DNA of 64,000 nucleotides from Paludisphaera borealis (lineage in GTDB: Bacteria > Planctomycetota > Planctomycetia > Isosphaerales > Isosphaeraceae). Below are positions 28,151 through 39,310 of this stretch, piece after piece. Position numbers and translations under genes: made by a program. Within the stretch, counting starts at the first letter, position 1; each line of letters begins with the position of its first letter. The notes under the pieces are model-generated. The model was not told the origin of the DNA. It searched no databases and saw nothing but the letters and a program-made list of their open reading frames with translations. The DNA lies in contig NZ_CP019082.1 of assembly GCF_001956985.1 (NCBI RefSeq), positions 6,138,001-6,202,000 of the forward strand. Reading direction: 5' to 3'.

Positions 28151-31100
28151 GTTTCAATCCGCGTCCCCGTGAGGGGACGAACGCGACGCAACGGCGGCGG
28201 AGATCCGCAGCCAGGTCGTTTCAATCCGCGTCCCCGAGAGGGGACGAACGCGATCTCGACGACGGGGACCCCTCGCAAGAGGAGGTTTCAATCCGCGTCC
28301 CCGTGAGGGGACGAACCAGTCGGGCCGCCCGTCTCTCTTGAAGTGCTCGGAGTTTCAATCCGCGTCCCCGTGAGGGGACGAACTCCGAGGCCGGCGGCTT
28401 ACGCCGTCTGAAGCAGCGTTTCAATCCGCGTCCCCGTGAGGGGACGAACTCGAGGGCTTTCTGCTTCACTTCGAAGGCCCGGTTTCAATCCGCGTCCCCG
28501 TGAGGGGACGAACGAATACTGGAGTCATCCCCGTCTCGCCGTCCCATGTTTCAATCCGCGTCCCCGTGAGGGGACGAACGCTGTTCCGGCCTTCGGGATC
28601 GCGCCCCAGTCGAGGTTTCAATCCGCGTCCCCGTGAGGGGACGAACATGTCGCCGGGAGTGATCTCATCCGACGCATGCTGTTTCAATCCGCGTCCCCGT
28701 GAGGGGACGAACCAGGCCGCGCAGGTCGATCGGCTCGGCGCACCGTAGGTTTCAATCCGCGTCCCCGTGAGGGGACGAACCGAGGGCTCTCCCGGACCCG
28801 ATCCCTTTTGGCCGGTTTCAATCCGCGTCCCCGTGAGGGGACGAACGCCCCACGTTTTGGCGTAGGTTCCGACGGTCTTGCGTTTCAATCCGCGTCCCCG
28901 TGAGGGGACGAACGGAGATCAGGCGATCCGGGCCGCCGGCCCTGATGGTTTCAATCCGCGTCCCCGTGAGGGGACGAACTGGGCTTCCCCCTCTCCCGTC
29001 GCGTCCCGCTTAATTGTTTCAATCCGCGTCCCCGTGAGGGGACGAACGGCGGCCTGGTTGATCAGCTCTTCGCGGTGGGCCAGTTTCAATCCGCGTCCCC
29101 GTGAGGGGACGAACTGGAGCTTGGCGTTCTGCTGCGCCTGACGCGCGGCGGTTTCAATCCGCATCCCCGTGAGGGGACGAACGCCGGAGGTCGTCGAGGG
29201 ATTTCTGCTTCACTTCGTTTCAATCCGCGTCCCCGTGAGGGGACGAACGAGGCACATGCCGGGGATCGACAGCACGCTCAGTTTCAATCCGCGTCCCCGT
29301 GAGGGGACGAACACGCCCAACGCCGCACCGACGGCGATCGGAAAGGTTTCAATCCGCGTCCCCGTGAGGGGACGAACAACGTCATGCTCACCGCCGCCAA
29401 GGTGAGCGAGGTTTCAATCCGCGTCCCCGTGAGGGGACGAACTGTGGGTCTGGGGTACTCAGTTGACCGAGGCTAAGTTTCAATCCGCGTCCCCGTGAGG
29501 GGACGAACGTGTACGTCATTACGCCGTCGATGATCATCTTGGCGTTTCAATCCGCGTCCCCGTGAGGGGACGAACGCGACCTGGCGGCCGTCAAGACGGT
29601 CCGCGACCCGGTTTCAATCCGCGTCCCCGTGAGGGGACGAACGCCTCGATCAGCTCGCCCTCGACCCGGTCGTACAGTTTCAATCCGCGTCCCCGTGAGG
29701 GGACGAACTGGAGTCACTGCCGCGATTCGCCGAAACGTAATATGTTTCAATCCGCGTCCCCGTGAGGGGACGAACTCGGCCCCACGTTCTTCCCCGACTT
29801 GTTCCCGATAGTTTCAATCCGCGTCCCCGTGAGGGGACGAACTCGATTGCAAACGGGGCGTAGAGCGATGTGCAGTCGGTTTCAATCCGCGTCCCCGTGA
29901 GGGGACGAACCTGAGCCGAGAAAGGGGTGAACGTGTCTCACGAGTTTCAATCCGCGTCCCCGTGAGGGGACGAACTCAGCCGATCCGTGATCGCGTCGTC
30001 GAGCCCATAGTTTCAATCCGCGTCCCCGTGAGGGGACGAACAACTCGCCGATCGAATCCGGACAGGCGGTTGGGTCGTTTCAATCCGCGTCCCCGTGAGG
30101 GGACGAACGACGAGGCCAATCCCATCAAGCGGGCCGTCTGCGAGTTTCAATCCGCGTCCCCGTGAGGGGACGAACCGCACAAGACTGGAGTGACATGGAC
30201 GACAGAGAGTTTCAATCCGCGTCCCCGTGAGGGGACGAACGTGTTTCAGGCCGTTTCTCCCGTGTTTTCGCGGGTTTCAATCCGCGTCCCCGTGAGGGGA
30301 CGAACGAAACCGGGGTTCAGTTGACTTTCTTGGCTTTGTAGTTTCAATCCGCGTCCCCGTGAGGGGACGAACCAGGAGCCCCGGAGCACCGCCGGGCCGA
30401 AACCCGGTTTCAATCCGCGTCCCCGTGAGGGGACGAACCTCGCGAAGGGCCTCAGTTCGGCCGCCTTGGCGTCGTTTCAATCCGCGTCCCCGTGAGGGGA
30501 CGAACCTGGCGAGATAGCCCGGCGGCCACCGCCAGGGCGTTTCAATCCGCGTCCCCGTGAGGGGACGAACGGTTGATCAGGCATCACCTGCGTCCTCTTC
30601 TAGTGGTTTCAATCCGCGTCCCCGTGAGGGGACGAACCCGAGTCCATTCCAGGCCGAGCGGACATGGTCGAGTTTCAATCCGCGTCCCCGTGAGGGGACG
30701 AACTCGATTTCCAGAACGCGGGTGGTGCCTGCGACGAGGTTTCAATCCGCGTCCCCGTGAGGGGACGAACGTCGGGATTGGCCTTGGTCAGGGCGCGGAT
30801 CGACGCGTTTCAATCCGCGTCCCCGTGAGGGGACGAACCCCCGACTGTCAGCGGACGCGATTCGATGGCCGTTTCAATCCGCGTCCCCGTGAGGGGACGA
30901 ACGCTCGATCAACTCGCGTCCTATCGCCAGAACCATGTTTCAATCCGCGTCCCCGTGAGGGGACGAACCGTAGCAGCAAAATCCTTATACCCGTGCGAGT
31001 AGAAGTTTCAATCCGCGTCCCCGTGAGGGGACGAACCTGGCGGTGAGGTTTTCCTCGGCGCCGCCGGCCGTTTCAATCCGCGTCCCCGTGAGGGGACGAA

Positions 31101-33175
31101 CGTTGAGTTCAAATGCGAGCGATGCGGAGAGACTGTTTCAATCCGCGTCCCCGTGAGGGGACGAACGAGGTCTGTTCGAGGAACCGACGAGTGTAGTCGG
31201 TGTTTCAATCCGCGTCCCCGTGAGGGGACGAACTTTGACGGGCGCCTTTTCGAACATCACGTTCAAGTTTCAATCCGCGTCCCCGTGAGGGGACGAACCT
31301 GTTACACGGACCTCAAGCTCCGGTCGGCCGCCGTTTCAATCCGCGTCCCCGTGAGGGGACGAACGGACGTCACCGATCTCGACTCCGTCGCCAACGAGTT
31401 TCAATCCGCGTCCCCGTGAGGGGACGAACTCGTCCGCCCCAGGATCAACGACGGGTCGTGATTGTTTCAATCCGCGTCCCCGTGAGGGGACGAACCGTGG
31501 CCACGTTGAGGTTCGACGTGATCGCCTTCGGGTTTCAATCCGCGTCCCCGTGAGGGGACGAACCTGGGACGCCACGGCGCGTTCGATGATCGCCGAGTCG
31601 TTTCAATCCGCGTCCCCGTGAGGGGACGAACGCCGCTCGGAGCTGTAGCCGTCGTAAAGCACTTTGTTTCAATCCGCGTCCCCGTGAGGGGACGAACACG
31701 TCTCGTCGTCGCGGCCCGGCAGCGTCTTGCGGTTTCAATCCGCGTCCCCGTGAGGGGACGAACCAGGTTCGACTCCTGGCCTACCCGCTCGACCGAGACG
31801 TTTCAATCCGCGTCCCCGTGAGGGGACGAACGCCTCATCGTGGCCCTGAAGGGTCTCAGGCCCGAGTTTCAATCCGCGTCCCCGTGAGGGGACGAACCCG
31901 AGCCTGACCCTGGCCCCTCCGCGCACGTCCAGTTTCAATCCGCGTCCCCGTGAGGGGACGAACATGCGTTGGTCGTCCAAGCCAAAGAGGCGGAACTGGT
32001 TTCAATCCGCGTCCCCGTGAGGGGACGAACCTGATCTGCCAGAGGCCGTTGGCGGCGGTGTTCCCGAGTTTCAATCCGCGTCCCCGTGAGGGGACGAACT
32101 ACTCCCCGATGCGATGGTCAGCACCACTTTCCCGGTTTCAATCCGCGTCCCCGTGAGGGGACGAACTCGCCGATCGTAAAGGTCTGCGACGAGCTGAACG
32201 TGTTTCAATCCGCGTCCCCGTGAGGGGACGAACTCGGTCGCGTCGCCCCGCTTGCCGCGCGGCTGGTCGTTTCAATCCGCGTCCCCGTGAGGGGACGAAC
32301 ATCGGCCCGTTGTGAGGGCATTTGCTTTCCTCCGTGTTTCAATCCGCGTCCCCGTGAGGGGACGAACGGGTCGCGTCGAGGTGGATCACGGTGATGTAGT
32401 GGTGTTTCAATCCGCGTCCCCGTGAGGGGACGAACCGTAGACGCGCCGGCCGATCATGATTTGGTCGGTGTTTCAATCCGCGTCCCCGTGAGGGGACGAA
32501 CATGTGATGCTTGATCCCTCGATCAACCTTCGGTGACGTTTCAATCCGCGTCCCCGTGAGGGGACGAACGGGTCGATGTCCTCGAAGTCGTCCGACTCGC
32601 CCCCGTTTCAATCCGCGTCCCCGTGAGGGGACGAACGTCGTATCGGACGTAGTCCTGGGACGTGGCGTCAGGTTTCAATCCGCGTCCCCGTGAGGGGACG
32701 AACGGGTTGGCCGACGCCGTCGTTCATGCCGATGCGTCGTCAGGTTTCAATCCGCGTCCCCGTGAGGGGACGAACCCGAGGAGCTGAAGTTTGCCGTGCG
32801 TGAGCAAGCAGTTTCAATCCGCGTCCCCGTGAGGGGACGAACTCGAGACGCTTCGAGATGCCCGTCTGAGCCACGGTCGTTTCAATCCGCGTCCCCGTGA
32901 GGGGACGAACTTGGTGGACGCATCGGCGTACCTGGAGCACATCGAGTTTCAATCCGCGTCCCCGTGAGGGGACGAACGATACTGTTCGTAGATAGCCTGA
33001 GCCTGATTACGGTTTCAATCCGCGTCCCCGTGAGGGGACGAACAATTGGGCGGATCTCATTTTCGCTCTGTGGTCCGGTTTCAATCCGCGTCCCCGTGAG
33101 GGGACGAACAAGTCGTCGCTTGTCGAGAGGTCGAGCCCGATATGTTTCAATCCGCGTCCCCGTGAGGGGACGAAC
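28151..33175 (-). CRISPR. Type I-C CRISPR array, 76 repeats and 75 spacers
   Basis: A 32-bp repeat (plus strand begins GTTTCAATCC and ends GGGGACGAAC, with the hairpin GTCCCC-GTGA-GGGGAC) occurs 76 times by my count, separated by spacers of 32-37 bases and one of 40. Read on the minus strand the repeat ends in ATTGAAAC, the usual 3' end of type I-C repeats, so the array is transcribed leftward. Repeat 2 (28218) has one changed base and repeat 16 (29151) another. The variant near 28.2 kb marks that end as leader-distal. The adjacent cas2 and the non-repeat sequence on the right mark the leader end. Cas5c is expected to process the transcript at the hairpin base. Confidence 0.98.
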
Positions 33176-33363
33176 GCCGCGGTTCCAACTGCTGTCGGAG
33201 GCGGCGGTTAGACGTCAGTTTTCGCGAACCGGGCTCGCGAGGCAAGGCCGGTTCGCTCCGCTTGGATATGGAATTCCGCAAAGCGAATTGACAAAGAGCT
33301 TTGCGCGGATCGCGAACCGGCCGGGGTTTTCGTGCGCGCCGGGGGATCGCGTCTGGGGCGGAG
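33176..33363 (-). promoter_or_regulatory. CRISPR leader
   Basis: This 188-bp stretch lies between the newest repeat and cas2. It contains a 10-bp direct repeat CGCGAACCGG at 33223-33232 and 33311-33320 and an imperfect inverted repeat (CCGCAAAGC ... GCTTTGCGCGG, about 33276-33309). It should carry the promoter for the pre-crRNA and the site that guides spacer insertion. The leader role is inferred from position and array polarity. Confidence 0.7.
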
Positions 33364-33654
33364 TCAGAGGATCAGCGGGCCTTCGATGTCGAGGCCGGGC
33401 TTCGCTCCGTGGTGTTCGACGCGCTGCTCCCAGTTCGTGCCGAGGTAATAGAAGCGGACGCTATCGACTTCGGGATCGATGATCCGGAGGAGTCGGTCCC
33501 TGCACTGGGCCCACTGGGCGGGGTCGACCTTCAACTCGAAGACGGAGTACTGGACGCGCTGGCCGAAGTCGAGACACGCTTTCGCGGCGTGGCGGAGGCG
33601 TCGCTTGCCGGCGGGCGTCAGGGTTTGAATGTCGTAGGTGACGAGGACGTACAT
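33364..33654 (-). CDS. cas2: CRISPR-associated protein Cas2 (type I-C)
   Basis: The 96-residue product starts [20 protein letters not shown], the Cas2 ferredoxin-fold first strand with the conserved aspartate, and continues with [10 protein letters not shown] and VRFYYLG. The ATG at 33652-33654 was preferred to an upstream start because it gives the standard Cas2 length. Cas2 forms the core of the Cas1-Cas2 spacer integrase. It lies 50 bases after cas1 and next to the leader. Confidence 0.95.
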   Translation of the reverse strand: MYVLVTYDIQTLTPAGKRRLRHAAKACLDFGQRVQYSVFELKVDPAQWAQCRDRLLRIIDPEVDSVRFYYLGTNWEQRVEHHGAKPGLDIEGPLIL

Positions 33655-33704
33655 GGCGGCCGGCGGGTCCGGGATGAGTTGAGGGTCGAACGAACGGCAG
33701 GCGG

Positions 33705-34748
33705 TCAGCCTTTCCAGAGGAACGGCGGATAGGCGTCTATGTCGCCGCGAATCCAACGCGCCATGAGCGCCGCCTGGAGATGAAGCAGCATCCCCACGGT
33801 CGTCGCTTCGTCGAGCACCGGGTGGGTGATCGTGTCGCGTTTGCGCTGTTGGTACGCGGCCAGGACCACCTTGCGGGTGCCGTCGTCCATCTCCACCGCG
33901 CCGTTGTCACGGACGACGAAGCCGCCGGCGGCGACCTGGCGGCGGTTGATCAACGAGAAGGCGAGCCGGTCGGCGAGGAAGGCGCGGACCTCTTCGATGA
34001 GGTCGAGGGCGAGGCTCGGCTTGCCGGGGCGGTCGGCGTGCAGGAACCCGACGGCCGGGTCGAGGCCGACCGACTCGCAGGCGGAGCGGGCGTCGTGGAG
34101 CAAGAGGGTGTAGAGGAACGAGATCAGAGCGTTGATCGGGTCGAGCGGCGGCCGGCGCGAACGTCGGACGAAGCGGAAGGCGTCGCGGTCGGGGACCGGG
34201 CTGAGCAGGGCGTCGAACGCGCCGAAATAGTGGGTTGCGGCCTCGCCCTCAAGACCCCGGACCTTGTTGACGGCGTCGGCCTGACGAAGCTCGTGGATCG
34301 ACGCTCCGAGCCGGCCGGCGGCGGAATCGAGGGGCGCGCCGCGGGGGTCGTCGGCGTCGCAGTCGCGGGCCGTGCGGAGCAGGACGGACCGCGAGTTGGC
34401 GACCTTGGCCATGACGATCCGGCGCGAGACGTCGAGCACGACGCCGGGGTCGTCGGCGATCTTGTACTGGGCGCGGCGGAGCAGAACGTTGCCGGACGTG
34501 AACCCGCGCACGCTGGCCAGGAAGCGGCCGCGCTCGGTCAGCAACGAGACCGCGACCCCCTTCTCGGCGCAGGCGCCCAGGAGTGCCGGCGAGCAGCCGA
34601 CCCGTCCGAAGCAGACGATGCCGGCGAGATTGTGCAGCGGCAGGTGGCCGAGCGTCTGCTTGCCGCAGCGGACCACCACCGCCTCGCCCTGCCGGCCGAG
34701 GTAGGCGCCCTGCGTCGTGATGTACAGGGTATTGAGATGGGTTTTCAT
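33705..34748 (-). CDS. cas1: CRISPR-associated endonuclease Cas1 (type I-C)
   Basis: The product is 347 residues, the normal length for I-C Cas1. Conserved metal-binding positions are visible: the glutamate in [13 protein letters not shown], the histidine in [17 protein letters not shown] and the aspartate/glutamate in the same block. The N-terminal beta domain begins [20 protein letters not shown]. Its start overlaps the cas4 stop by four bases. With Cas2 and Cas4 it captures and inserts new spacers. Confidence 0.95.
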   Translation of the reverse strand: MKTHLNTLYITTQGAYLGRQGEAVVVRCGKQTLGHLPLHNLAGIVCFGRVGCSPALLGACAEKGVAVSLLTERGRFLASVRGFTSGNVLLRRAQYKIADDPGVVLDVSRRIVMAKVANSRSVLLRTARDCDADDPRGAPLDSAAGRLGASIHELRQADAVNKVRGLEGEAATHYFGAFDALLSPVPDRDAFRFVRRSRRPPLDPINALISFLYTLLLHDARSACESVGLDPAVGFLHADRPGKPSLALDLIEEVRAFLADRLAFSLINRRQVAAGGFVVRDNGAVEMDDGTRKVVLAAYQQRKRDTITHPVLDEATTVGMLLHLQAALMARWIRGDIDAYPPFLWKG

Positions 34749-35407
34749 GACGACGTCTCACCGGGGAAGGAAGGGCTGGCGAGGAGGGCGTCGATCTCGC
34801 GATCGAAGCTGTACGCTTTGCGCGCGACGCGACCTCCCAGACGCGGCAGGCAGAGCTCGCGAAGGGAGCAGCGATCGCATTTGGGGCCGGGATCGGCCGG
34901 GGGCGTCCGGCCACTTCGGACGAGGTCGTGGAGCCGGGCCGTCGCGTCGATTGTCGTCCGGCGCAGATCGGGCGTGAACTCGACGCGGACGCGGCGCTTG
35001 GTCTTGCCGTAGAAGATCTCGCCGAATGGGAGATCGCGGCCGTGCATCTCCTCCAGGCAAAGCGCCTGGGCGCAGAGCTGGACGCGGTCGCAGTCGTTCT
35101 TTTTGGGCCGGCCGCGCTTGTACTCGACGGGGACGATTGGGGCGTCGGCGCCCTTCTCGTAGCGGACGACGTCGGCGACGCCGAAGAGCCCCAGCGTCAA
35201 GCTCCGCACCGGCAGCCCGCGAGCCGAGCGCCCCGCCGGCCGCGTGTCGGACTTCCCCGAGTGCGCCCGGCGGTGGAGGATGCCCCCCTCGGCCGTGAAC
35301 CGATTCTCGGCCCACAGCCGCTCGACGTGGATCAGCGCGCACTGGCGATCGCAGTACAGCAGATGCTGAAGCGCCGAGATGGGGAGGAGGTTGTCTTCAG
35401 AAAACAT
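34745..35407 (-). CDS. cas4: CRISPR-associated exonuclease Cas4
   Basis: The product is 220 residues. An N-terminal cysteine (LLYCDRQC) and a C-terminal CDRCSLRELC block supply the four ligands of the Cas4 iron-sulfur cluster. The RecB-type nuclease core is visible as GVADVVR, VPVEYKRGRPKK and DRVQLCAQALCLEE. Cas4 trims prespacers and helps choose the PAM and orientation. It begins four bases after the cas7 stop and overlaps cas1. Confidence 0.93.
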   Translation of the reverse strand: MFSEDNLLPISALQHLLYCDRQCALIHVERLWAENRFTAEGGILHRRAHSGKSDTRPAGRSARGLPVRSLTLGLFGVADVVRYEKGADAPIVPVEYKRGRPKKNDCDRVQLCAQALCLEEMHGRDLPFGEIFYGKTKRRVRVEFTPDLRRTTIDATARLHDLVRSGRTPPADPGPKCDRCSLRELCLPRLGGRVARKAYSFDREIDALLASPSFPGETSS

Positions 35408-35410
35408 CGG

Positions 35411-36340
35411 TCACCGCCAGTCGATCCAATGTTCGATCGTCACGCCGGAGGGTAGATCCTGCTCATCGACCGTAAGCTCGTAATCACCGAACGACCGGGG
35501 CGGGCGTCCGTCACCATCGCCATTCTCCGCGCCAGGGAGGGGTTGCACGCCCTGCCTCGCGGTGCAGAGGACGCGAGAGAACAGCTTGTCCGCTCGGGCG
35601 TTGCCCAGCCGGCTCTCGTGTCGGAACGCAATGCAAGCCACGGGACGCATGTTGGCGCGTGCCGCGGATTTGTCGCTTTCGAACATCTGGTCTAGCGCTT
35701 GCCTGAACAGGCTCAAGTCGCTTTCGGAGAATCCCGTCCCGTTCGGATCGCCCGCGAGATTCGGATTCACGTAGCCGTGGACGCGGTAGAGCGCGTAGGG
35801 CACTGTGAACTTGCGGCCGATCGTGCGTTCCTTCTCCAGATCGCGCTCATTCGTCACGGCGCACCGCGTGACGGCGTGCTCCTGGGCGACGATCGGATGG
35901 AGCGAACGGGCGATGCCGAACTGGACAGGACCGCGGACCTGGCCGCAGTTCACTTCCGTGGTCATGACGGCTCCGAAGGCGCGGACGTCGAAGAAGTTGC
36001 CGCACATCCAGGCGGTCAGCTCACGAGCCTTCTTCTCGTCCTTGGGCAGCTTGTCCTTGTCCTTCGTCGCCTTCGGGTCGACCTTCTGCCATGCGCGGTC
36101 GTGCTGGCGGTTCAGGACGGCCCGCTCCTTGACGTAGATCTCGTACGGCGGCTGTTCGCCGTGCGCGAGGCCGACGTAGTTGCGGATCTTCCGCTTGAGG
36201 CAGACGTCGGTGACGAGCCCTTGGCCGGTCTCCGCGTCGATGCGCGGCAGGTTGCCGGCGTCGGGGTCGCCGTTGGGGTTGCCGTCGGTGATGTCGAAGA
36301 AATACGCGAAGTCGTAACGAGAGGACACGGGATTAGTCAT
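35411..36340 (-). CDS. cas7c: Cascade backbone protein Cas7c (Csd2)
   Basis: The product is 309 residues from ATG 36338-36340 ([20 protein letters not shown]). The Cas7/Csd2 family is evident from [37 protein letters not shown] and the later [17 protein letters not shown]. Cas7 subunits coat the crRNA spacer in the type I-C Cascade. Its start overlaps the cas8c stop by eight bases, which couples translation. Confidence 0.95.
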   Translation of the reverse strand: MTNPVSSRYDFAYFFDITDGNPNGDPDAGNLPRIDAETGQGLVTDVCLKRKIRNYVGLAHGEQPPYEIYVKERAVLNRQHDRAWQKVDPKATKDKDKLPKDEKKARELTAWMCGNFFDVRAFGAVMTTEVNCGQVRGPVQFGIARSLHPIVAQEHAVTRCAVTNERDLEKERTIGRKFTVPYALYRVHGYVNPNLAGDPNGTGFSESDLSLFRQALDQMFESDKSAARANMRPVACIAFRHESRLGNARADKLFSRVLCTARQGVQPLPGAENGDGDGRPPRSFGDYELTVDEQDLPSGVTIEHWIDWR

Positions 36341-38513
36341 TGCTGGGCTCCTGCATCTCTTGGCTAAGGCTGTCTTCCTGATTGGAGAAATACGGTCGCA
36401 GAGCTTCGTGGACGACACGTTCGTTGTAGGCCCTGTCACGGAAATCCAGGACGATCAATCGACCCTCAGGGCCACCCTCCCGCGTGATGCCAAAGCGTTC
36501 GTATGCGTGTTGCTTGATATCCCATCTGTTGTTGTACTCAGGCGTATTCATACCGAGCACTTCGATGAACAAGTCCTTGCCGCGTCCTCGACGGACCACA
36601 AAATCCGGCCACCTCTCGCCTTCATCGAGAAGCGCGCGGGGCTCGTACATATAGACCAACTTGAACCGTTGGAGCGCTTCTGCGACCTTGACCTCCAGTT
36701 TGGAACGAGCCCACTCGCCTTGAGGAGTCCGCCATCGTTTATTCGCCTTCACCTGGCCTCCGGTGTAATCCAGGTACTGTAGCTGTTGGTAGAACCCAAG
36801 CGCAAACAGACTTTGTTGCCTCAAGGAGAGTCGTGATGGCACATCGTCCTGAAGCCTCACGTTGATATCCTTGAGCTCGTCGCGGACGAAGTCCGGGAGA
36901 TCGCCCTCGAGTTTTGGAATGTGTCCGATCTCCGCCGCACGTTGCAGACGGCCCAGCATCAGACCCGGCGTTGCCATCACACTTCCCAGGTTGCGGCGTA
37001 CGACTCCCCCATTGACCTTGCCGAGAGCCTGCTCCTGCGCGAACGCAAGAACGGCGAGGAGCCGACCACAGTGATAAGCTTTCTCCGGATGTTCCTTGTT
37101 GAGATAGACGTCCACATCAAAACTCCCTTCGCGTTTGAGAAAGGCCTTGAGGATTGATGCCCGTCGCCAGGACATCACGCCGTCGGAACGGATGCGTCGG
37201 ACGATTGAGTTGAGGAGCGCCTCCGGGAAGCGAGGAAGTCCCCCTAGGACGGCTCGCGCGATCTCACCGGCAAGTTGGGCGGCGTACCTCTTCTGGGAGT
37301 CTGACGTCATCTCCTGCGGCATGATCTCCGCCACCATTCCGCGGATGACGAGCGGCGGGGCGCCTGGGCGTGCGCCGGCGATTTCCAGATCCGCCGCGTG
37401 CCGCTCCAGGCGTTCCGCGAATTGCCGCACGGTGGTGGCCAGCCAGTAGCGGACGCTAAGCCGACTGGCGTTGGGTGAGAGCCCTAGCACGTAGAAGGGC
37501 GCTTCCGAGTCGGAGACGTGGTCCTCTAGCCGTCCCTGCCTGGCGGCCTTGAGGAATTCCCACAGGCGGCTGATCATCTTGCCGTCTTCGGCGGCGACAT
37601 CCTTGGCGACCGGCTCGATGAAGAACTGTTGCGCAATCTCTTCAGCGTCGGCCGCCTCGGCTCGATCCGACCAGAAGACGACTGTGGCGTCGCCGATCGA
37701 GACGCGGCGAGCCTTGTCCGCGAGGAGTCGATTCAAGGCCGTTGTGTAGCGGAACACGTCGACGGCGCCCACCGGGGCGTTGTAGCTTTGCGACTTGCCG
37801 TAGCTCTCGAATGAAGACGCGTTGAAAGAAACGATCGCCGCGCCCATCGTGTTGGCGCCGATCACGCCGCTGAGCAACGGATGGAGACGCGCGATCTCCT
37901 CGCGTTGGCCGCTGACGAGTGAAACCCCATGAACCCTGCCCTCGGTTTGATTGTCGGCGGCCTGCCGCCGCAACCAAGCCGCCTTGACCGTGTCGCTCTG
38001 GTGTACGAAGGCCGCATGACCGCGTACCTTGAAGACGACGTTCAGCCCCGCCGCCTCGCTCCAGGTCGACTCCGACTCTGCGCGGGCGGGATCCCACTTC
38101 TCCAGAAAGCGGCAGAGTGCGGCAAACGCCTGGTCGCCTCCCAATTCCTCGCGGAACGAGAGATGGAGGTCGCGGAAGGCGGCGAACATCTCTGCGGCCC
38201 GCTCGGGCTTCCCCTTGTTGTCGCGGCCGAGCGTGTATCCGGTGTTGTCCCAGCAGAAAAAGGGCTTGAGGCCGGTGCCGGACCGGCCGCCTCCGTCGGG
38301 GACGAGCCTGGATAGGGGAATCGGCTTGCCGCGGTCGCTTCGCTCGCGGATGTCGTCGAGCGAGACGAACGTGCCGTCGGATTCGAGTACCACCTGAAAG
38401 TGGATCTTCTCCAGGCTGAACCCGAAGCCGGCGACCATCTGGTTCGGGTCGGCTTCCAGCCGGTTGTAGTAGCTGATAAGCGCGGGGAGCGGGCTGCCGA
38501 GGGGCTGCGTCAT
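36333..38513 (-). CDS. cas8c: Cas8c (Csd1) with an extra C-terminal PD-(D/E)XK nuclease-like domain
   Basis: The product is 726 residues from ATG 38511-38513, which overlaps the cas5c stop; a longer frame upstream is shadow. Residues 1 to about 580 are typical Cas8c (ALISYYNRL near the start, [14 protein letters not shown], a conserved [14 protein letters not shown]-type block, ending [14 protein letters not shown]), the large subunit that recognises the PAM. Ordinary Cas8c ends near here at about 580-600 residues. This one continues ~130 residues with [11 protein letters not shown] (E607), PDFVV (D637) and FIEVLGMN (E651), then [15 protein letters not shown]. That order matches restriction-endonuclease-like domains whose motif is PDF...EHLGM. 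The catalytic lysine is not in the usual place, so nuclease activity is uncertain. Confidence 0.9.
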   Translation of the reverse strand: MTQPLGSPLPALISYYNRLEADPNQMVAGFGFSLEKIHFQVVLESDGTFVSLDDIRERSDRGKPIPLSRLVPDGGGRSGTGLKPFFCWDNTGYTLGRDNKGKPERAAEMFAAFRDLHLSFREELGGDQAFAALCRFLEKWDPARAESESTWSEAAGLNVVFKVRGHAAFVHQSDTVKAAWLRRQAADNQTEGRVHGVSLVSGQREEIARLHPLLSGVIGANTMGAAIVSFNASSFESYGKSQSYNAPVGAVDVFRYTTALNRLLADKARRVSIGDATVVFWSDRAEAADAEEIAQQFFIEPVAKDVAAEDGKMISRLWEFLKAARQGRLEDHVSDSEAPFYVLGLSPNASRLSVRYWLATTVRQFAERLERHAADLEIAGARPGAPPLVIRGMVAEIMPQEMTSDSQKRYAAQLAGEIARAVLGGLPRFPEALLNSIVRRIRSDGVMSWRRASILKAFLKREGSFDVDVYLNKEHPEKAYHCGRLLAVLAFAQEQALGKVNGGVVRRNLGSVMATPGLMLGRLQRAAEIGHIPKLEGDLPDFVRDELKDINVRLQDDVPSRLSLRQQSLFALGFYQQLQYLDYTGGQVKANKRWRTPQGEWARSKLEVKVAEALQRFKLVYMYEPRALLDEGERWPDFVVRRGRGKDLFIEVLGMNTPEYNNRWDIKQHAYERFGITREGGPEGRLIVLDFRDRAYNERVVHEALRPYFSNQEDSLSQEMQEPSND

Positions 38514-39166
38514 GACTTCACCCCTTTGCCGGTGAGCGGCGGCACCTCGATCACCCCGTCTCGCATGACCGCGCGGAAGAAATGCGGCGTCATGTCGTGG
38601 GCGAAATCGATGTCGTGCAACATGTAGCCCAGGTCGCGCTCGCCCATGAGTTCCGGGTCGACGGACGGCATCGCGTGGTCGTCTTCGACGAGGGCGAAAT
38701 CTGCGGCGAACTCCCGGCAGCCCAGGTACGGGCGCTGGAAACATCGGCCGTCGCGCGCCCGGCGATTGAACTGGTCGAGATGCTTGGCGACGTTCTCCTC
38801 GCCCGAGAGGATGTCGAACCGCGCCTCGATCACGTAGGACACGTCGCGGAGGATCGTCGCCGCCCGCTGCTGGCGGTCGTCTTCGATGTAAAGCCCCAGA
38901 CTCCCCCGCCCGTTCTTCATCGCCTTGGCGATACTCCCGGAGGGCGCCTTGCTGGCCACCTCGTTCCGCCGAAGGGACGTGAAGCGAATTGGCTTGATGA
39001 CATGAAGGCTTGTAACCTGCCAGCGGATCTGCGGCTTCCAGTAGACGGCCTCGACGAGGCCGCGCGCGGCCGACGGGGAGATCACGTCATAACTCACACG
39101 TTCGACCTTCATCTCGGGACGTGTAAAGCAGGCGAAGTCGCCCCAGACATGCAATTTAATACTCAT
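38510..39166 (-). CDS. cas5c: Cas5c, pre-crRNA endonuclease of type I-C
   Basis: The product is 218 residues: MSIKLHVWGDFACFTRPEMK, then VERVSYDVISPSAARGLVEAVYWKP, seen as the family signature around residues 20-45, and FQRPYLGCREFAADF. In type I-C, Cas5 replaces Cas6 and cleaves the pre-crRNA at the repeat hairpin. It overlaps cas8c by four bases. Confidence 0.95.
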   Translation of the reverse strand: MSIKLHVWGDFACFTRPEMKVERVSYDVISPSAARGLVEAVYWKPQIRWQVTSLHVIKPIRFTSLRRNEVASKAPSGSIAKAMKNGRGSLGLYIEDDRQQRAATILRDVSYVIEARFDILSGEENVAKHLDQFNRRARDGRCFQRPYLGCREFAADFALVEDDHAMPSVDPELMGERDLGYMLHDIDFAHDMTPHFFRAVMRDGVIEVPPLTGKGVKS

Positions 39167-39229
39167 TTCATTATCCTATGGGAGCCATTCGGTTTGCTGG
39201 CGGCCTCAAGGCCGACGGTCGTGATGGTG

Positions 39230-39255
39230 CCTTCTCCCCTGGTGGGGGGAGAAGG
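39230..39255. repeat. Extragenic hairpin repeat
   Basis: CCTTCTCCCC and GGGGAGAAGG form a perfect 10-bp stem with a six-base loop. A second small GGCC-rich palindrome follows at once. This is the common CCTTCTCC...GGAGAAGG type of interspersed element seen in many GC-rich genomes. It lies between cas5c and the small gene. Confidence 0.7.
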
Positions 39256-39310
39256 TGGCCGGTACGGCCGGATGAGGGGAGCGACAACCGATACTCGCAG
39301 TCCTGTCGCA

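Noticed and set aside
31764-31799. A tRNA gene inside the array
   Set aside because: Only the T-arm and part of an acceptor strand are present and the segment has exact spacer boundaries.
28151-33175. Many short open frames with repeated NPRPREGTN or VRPLTGTRIET peptides
   Set aside because: They are translations of the CRISPR repeat and do not represent proteins.
38514-38744. A 76-residue N-terminal extension of Cas8c
   Set aside because: It is arginine-rich shadow of cas5c; the ATG at 38511-38513 overlaps the cas5c stop as usual for this operon and gives the standard Cas8c start.
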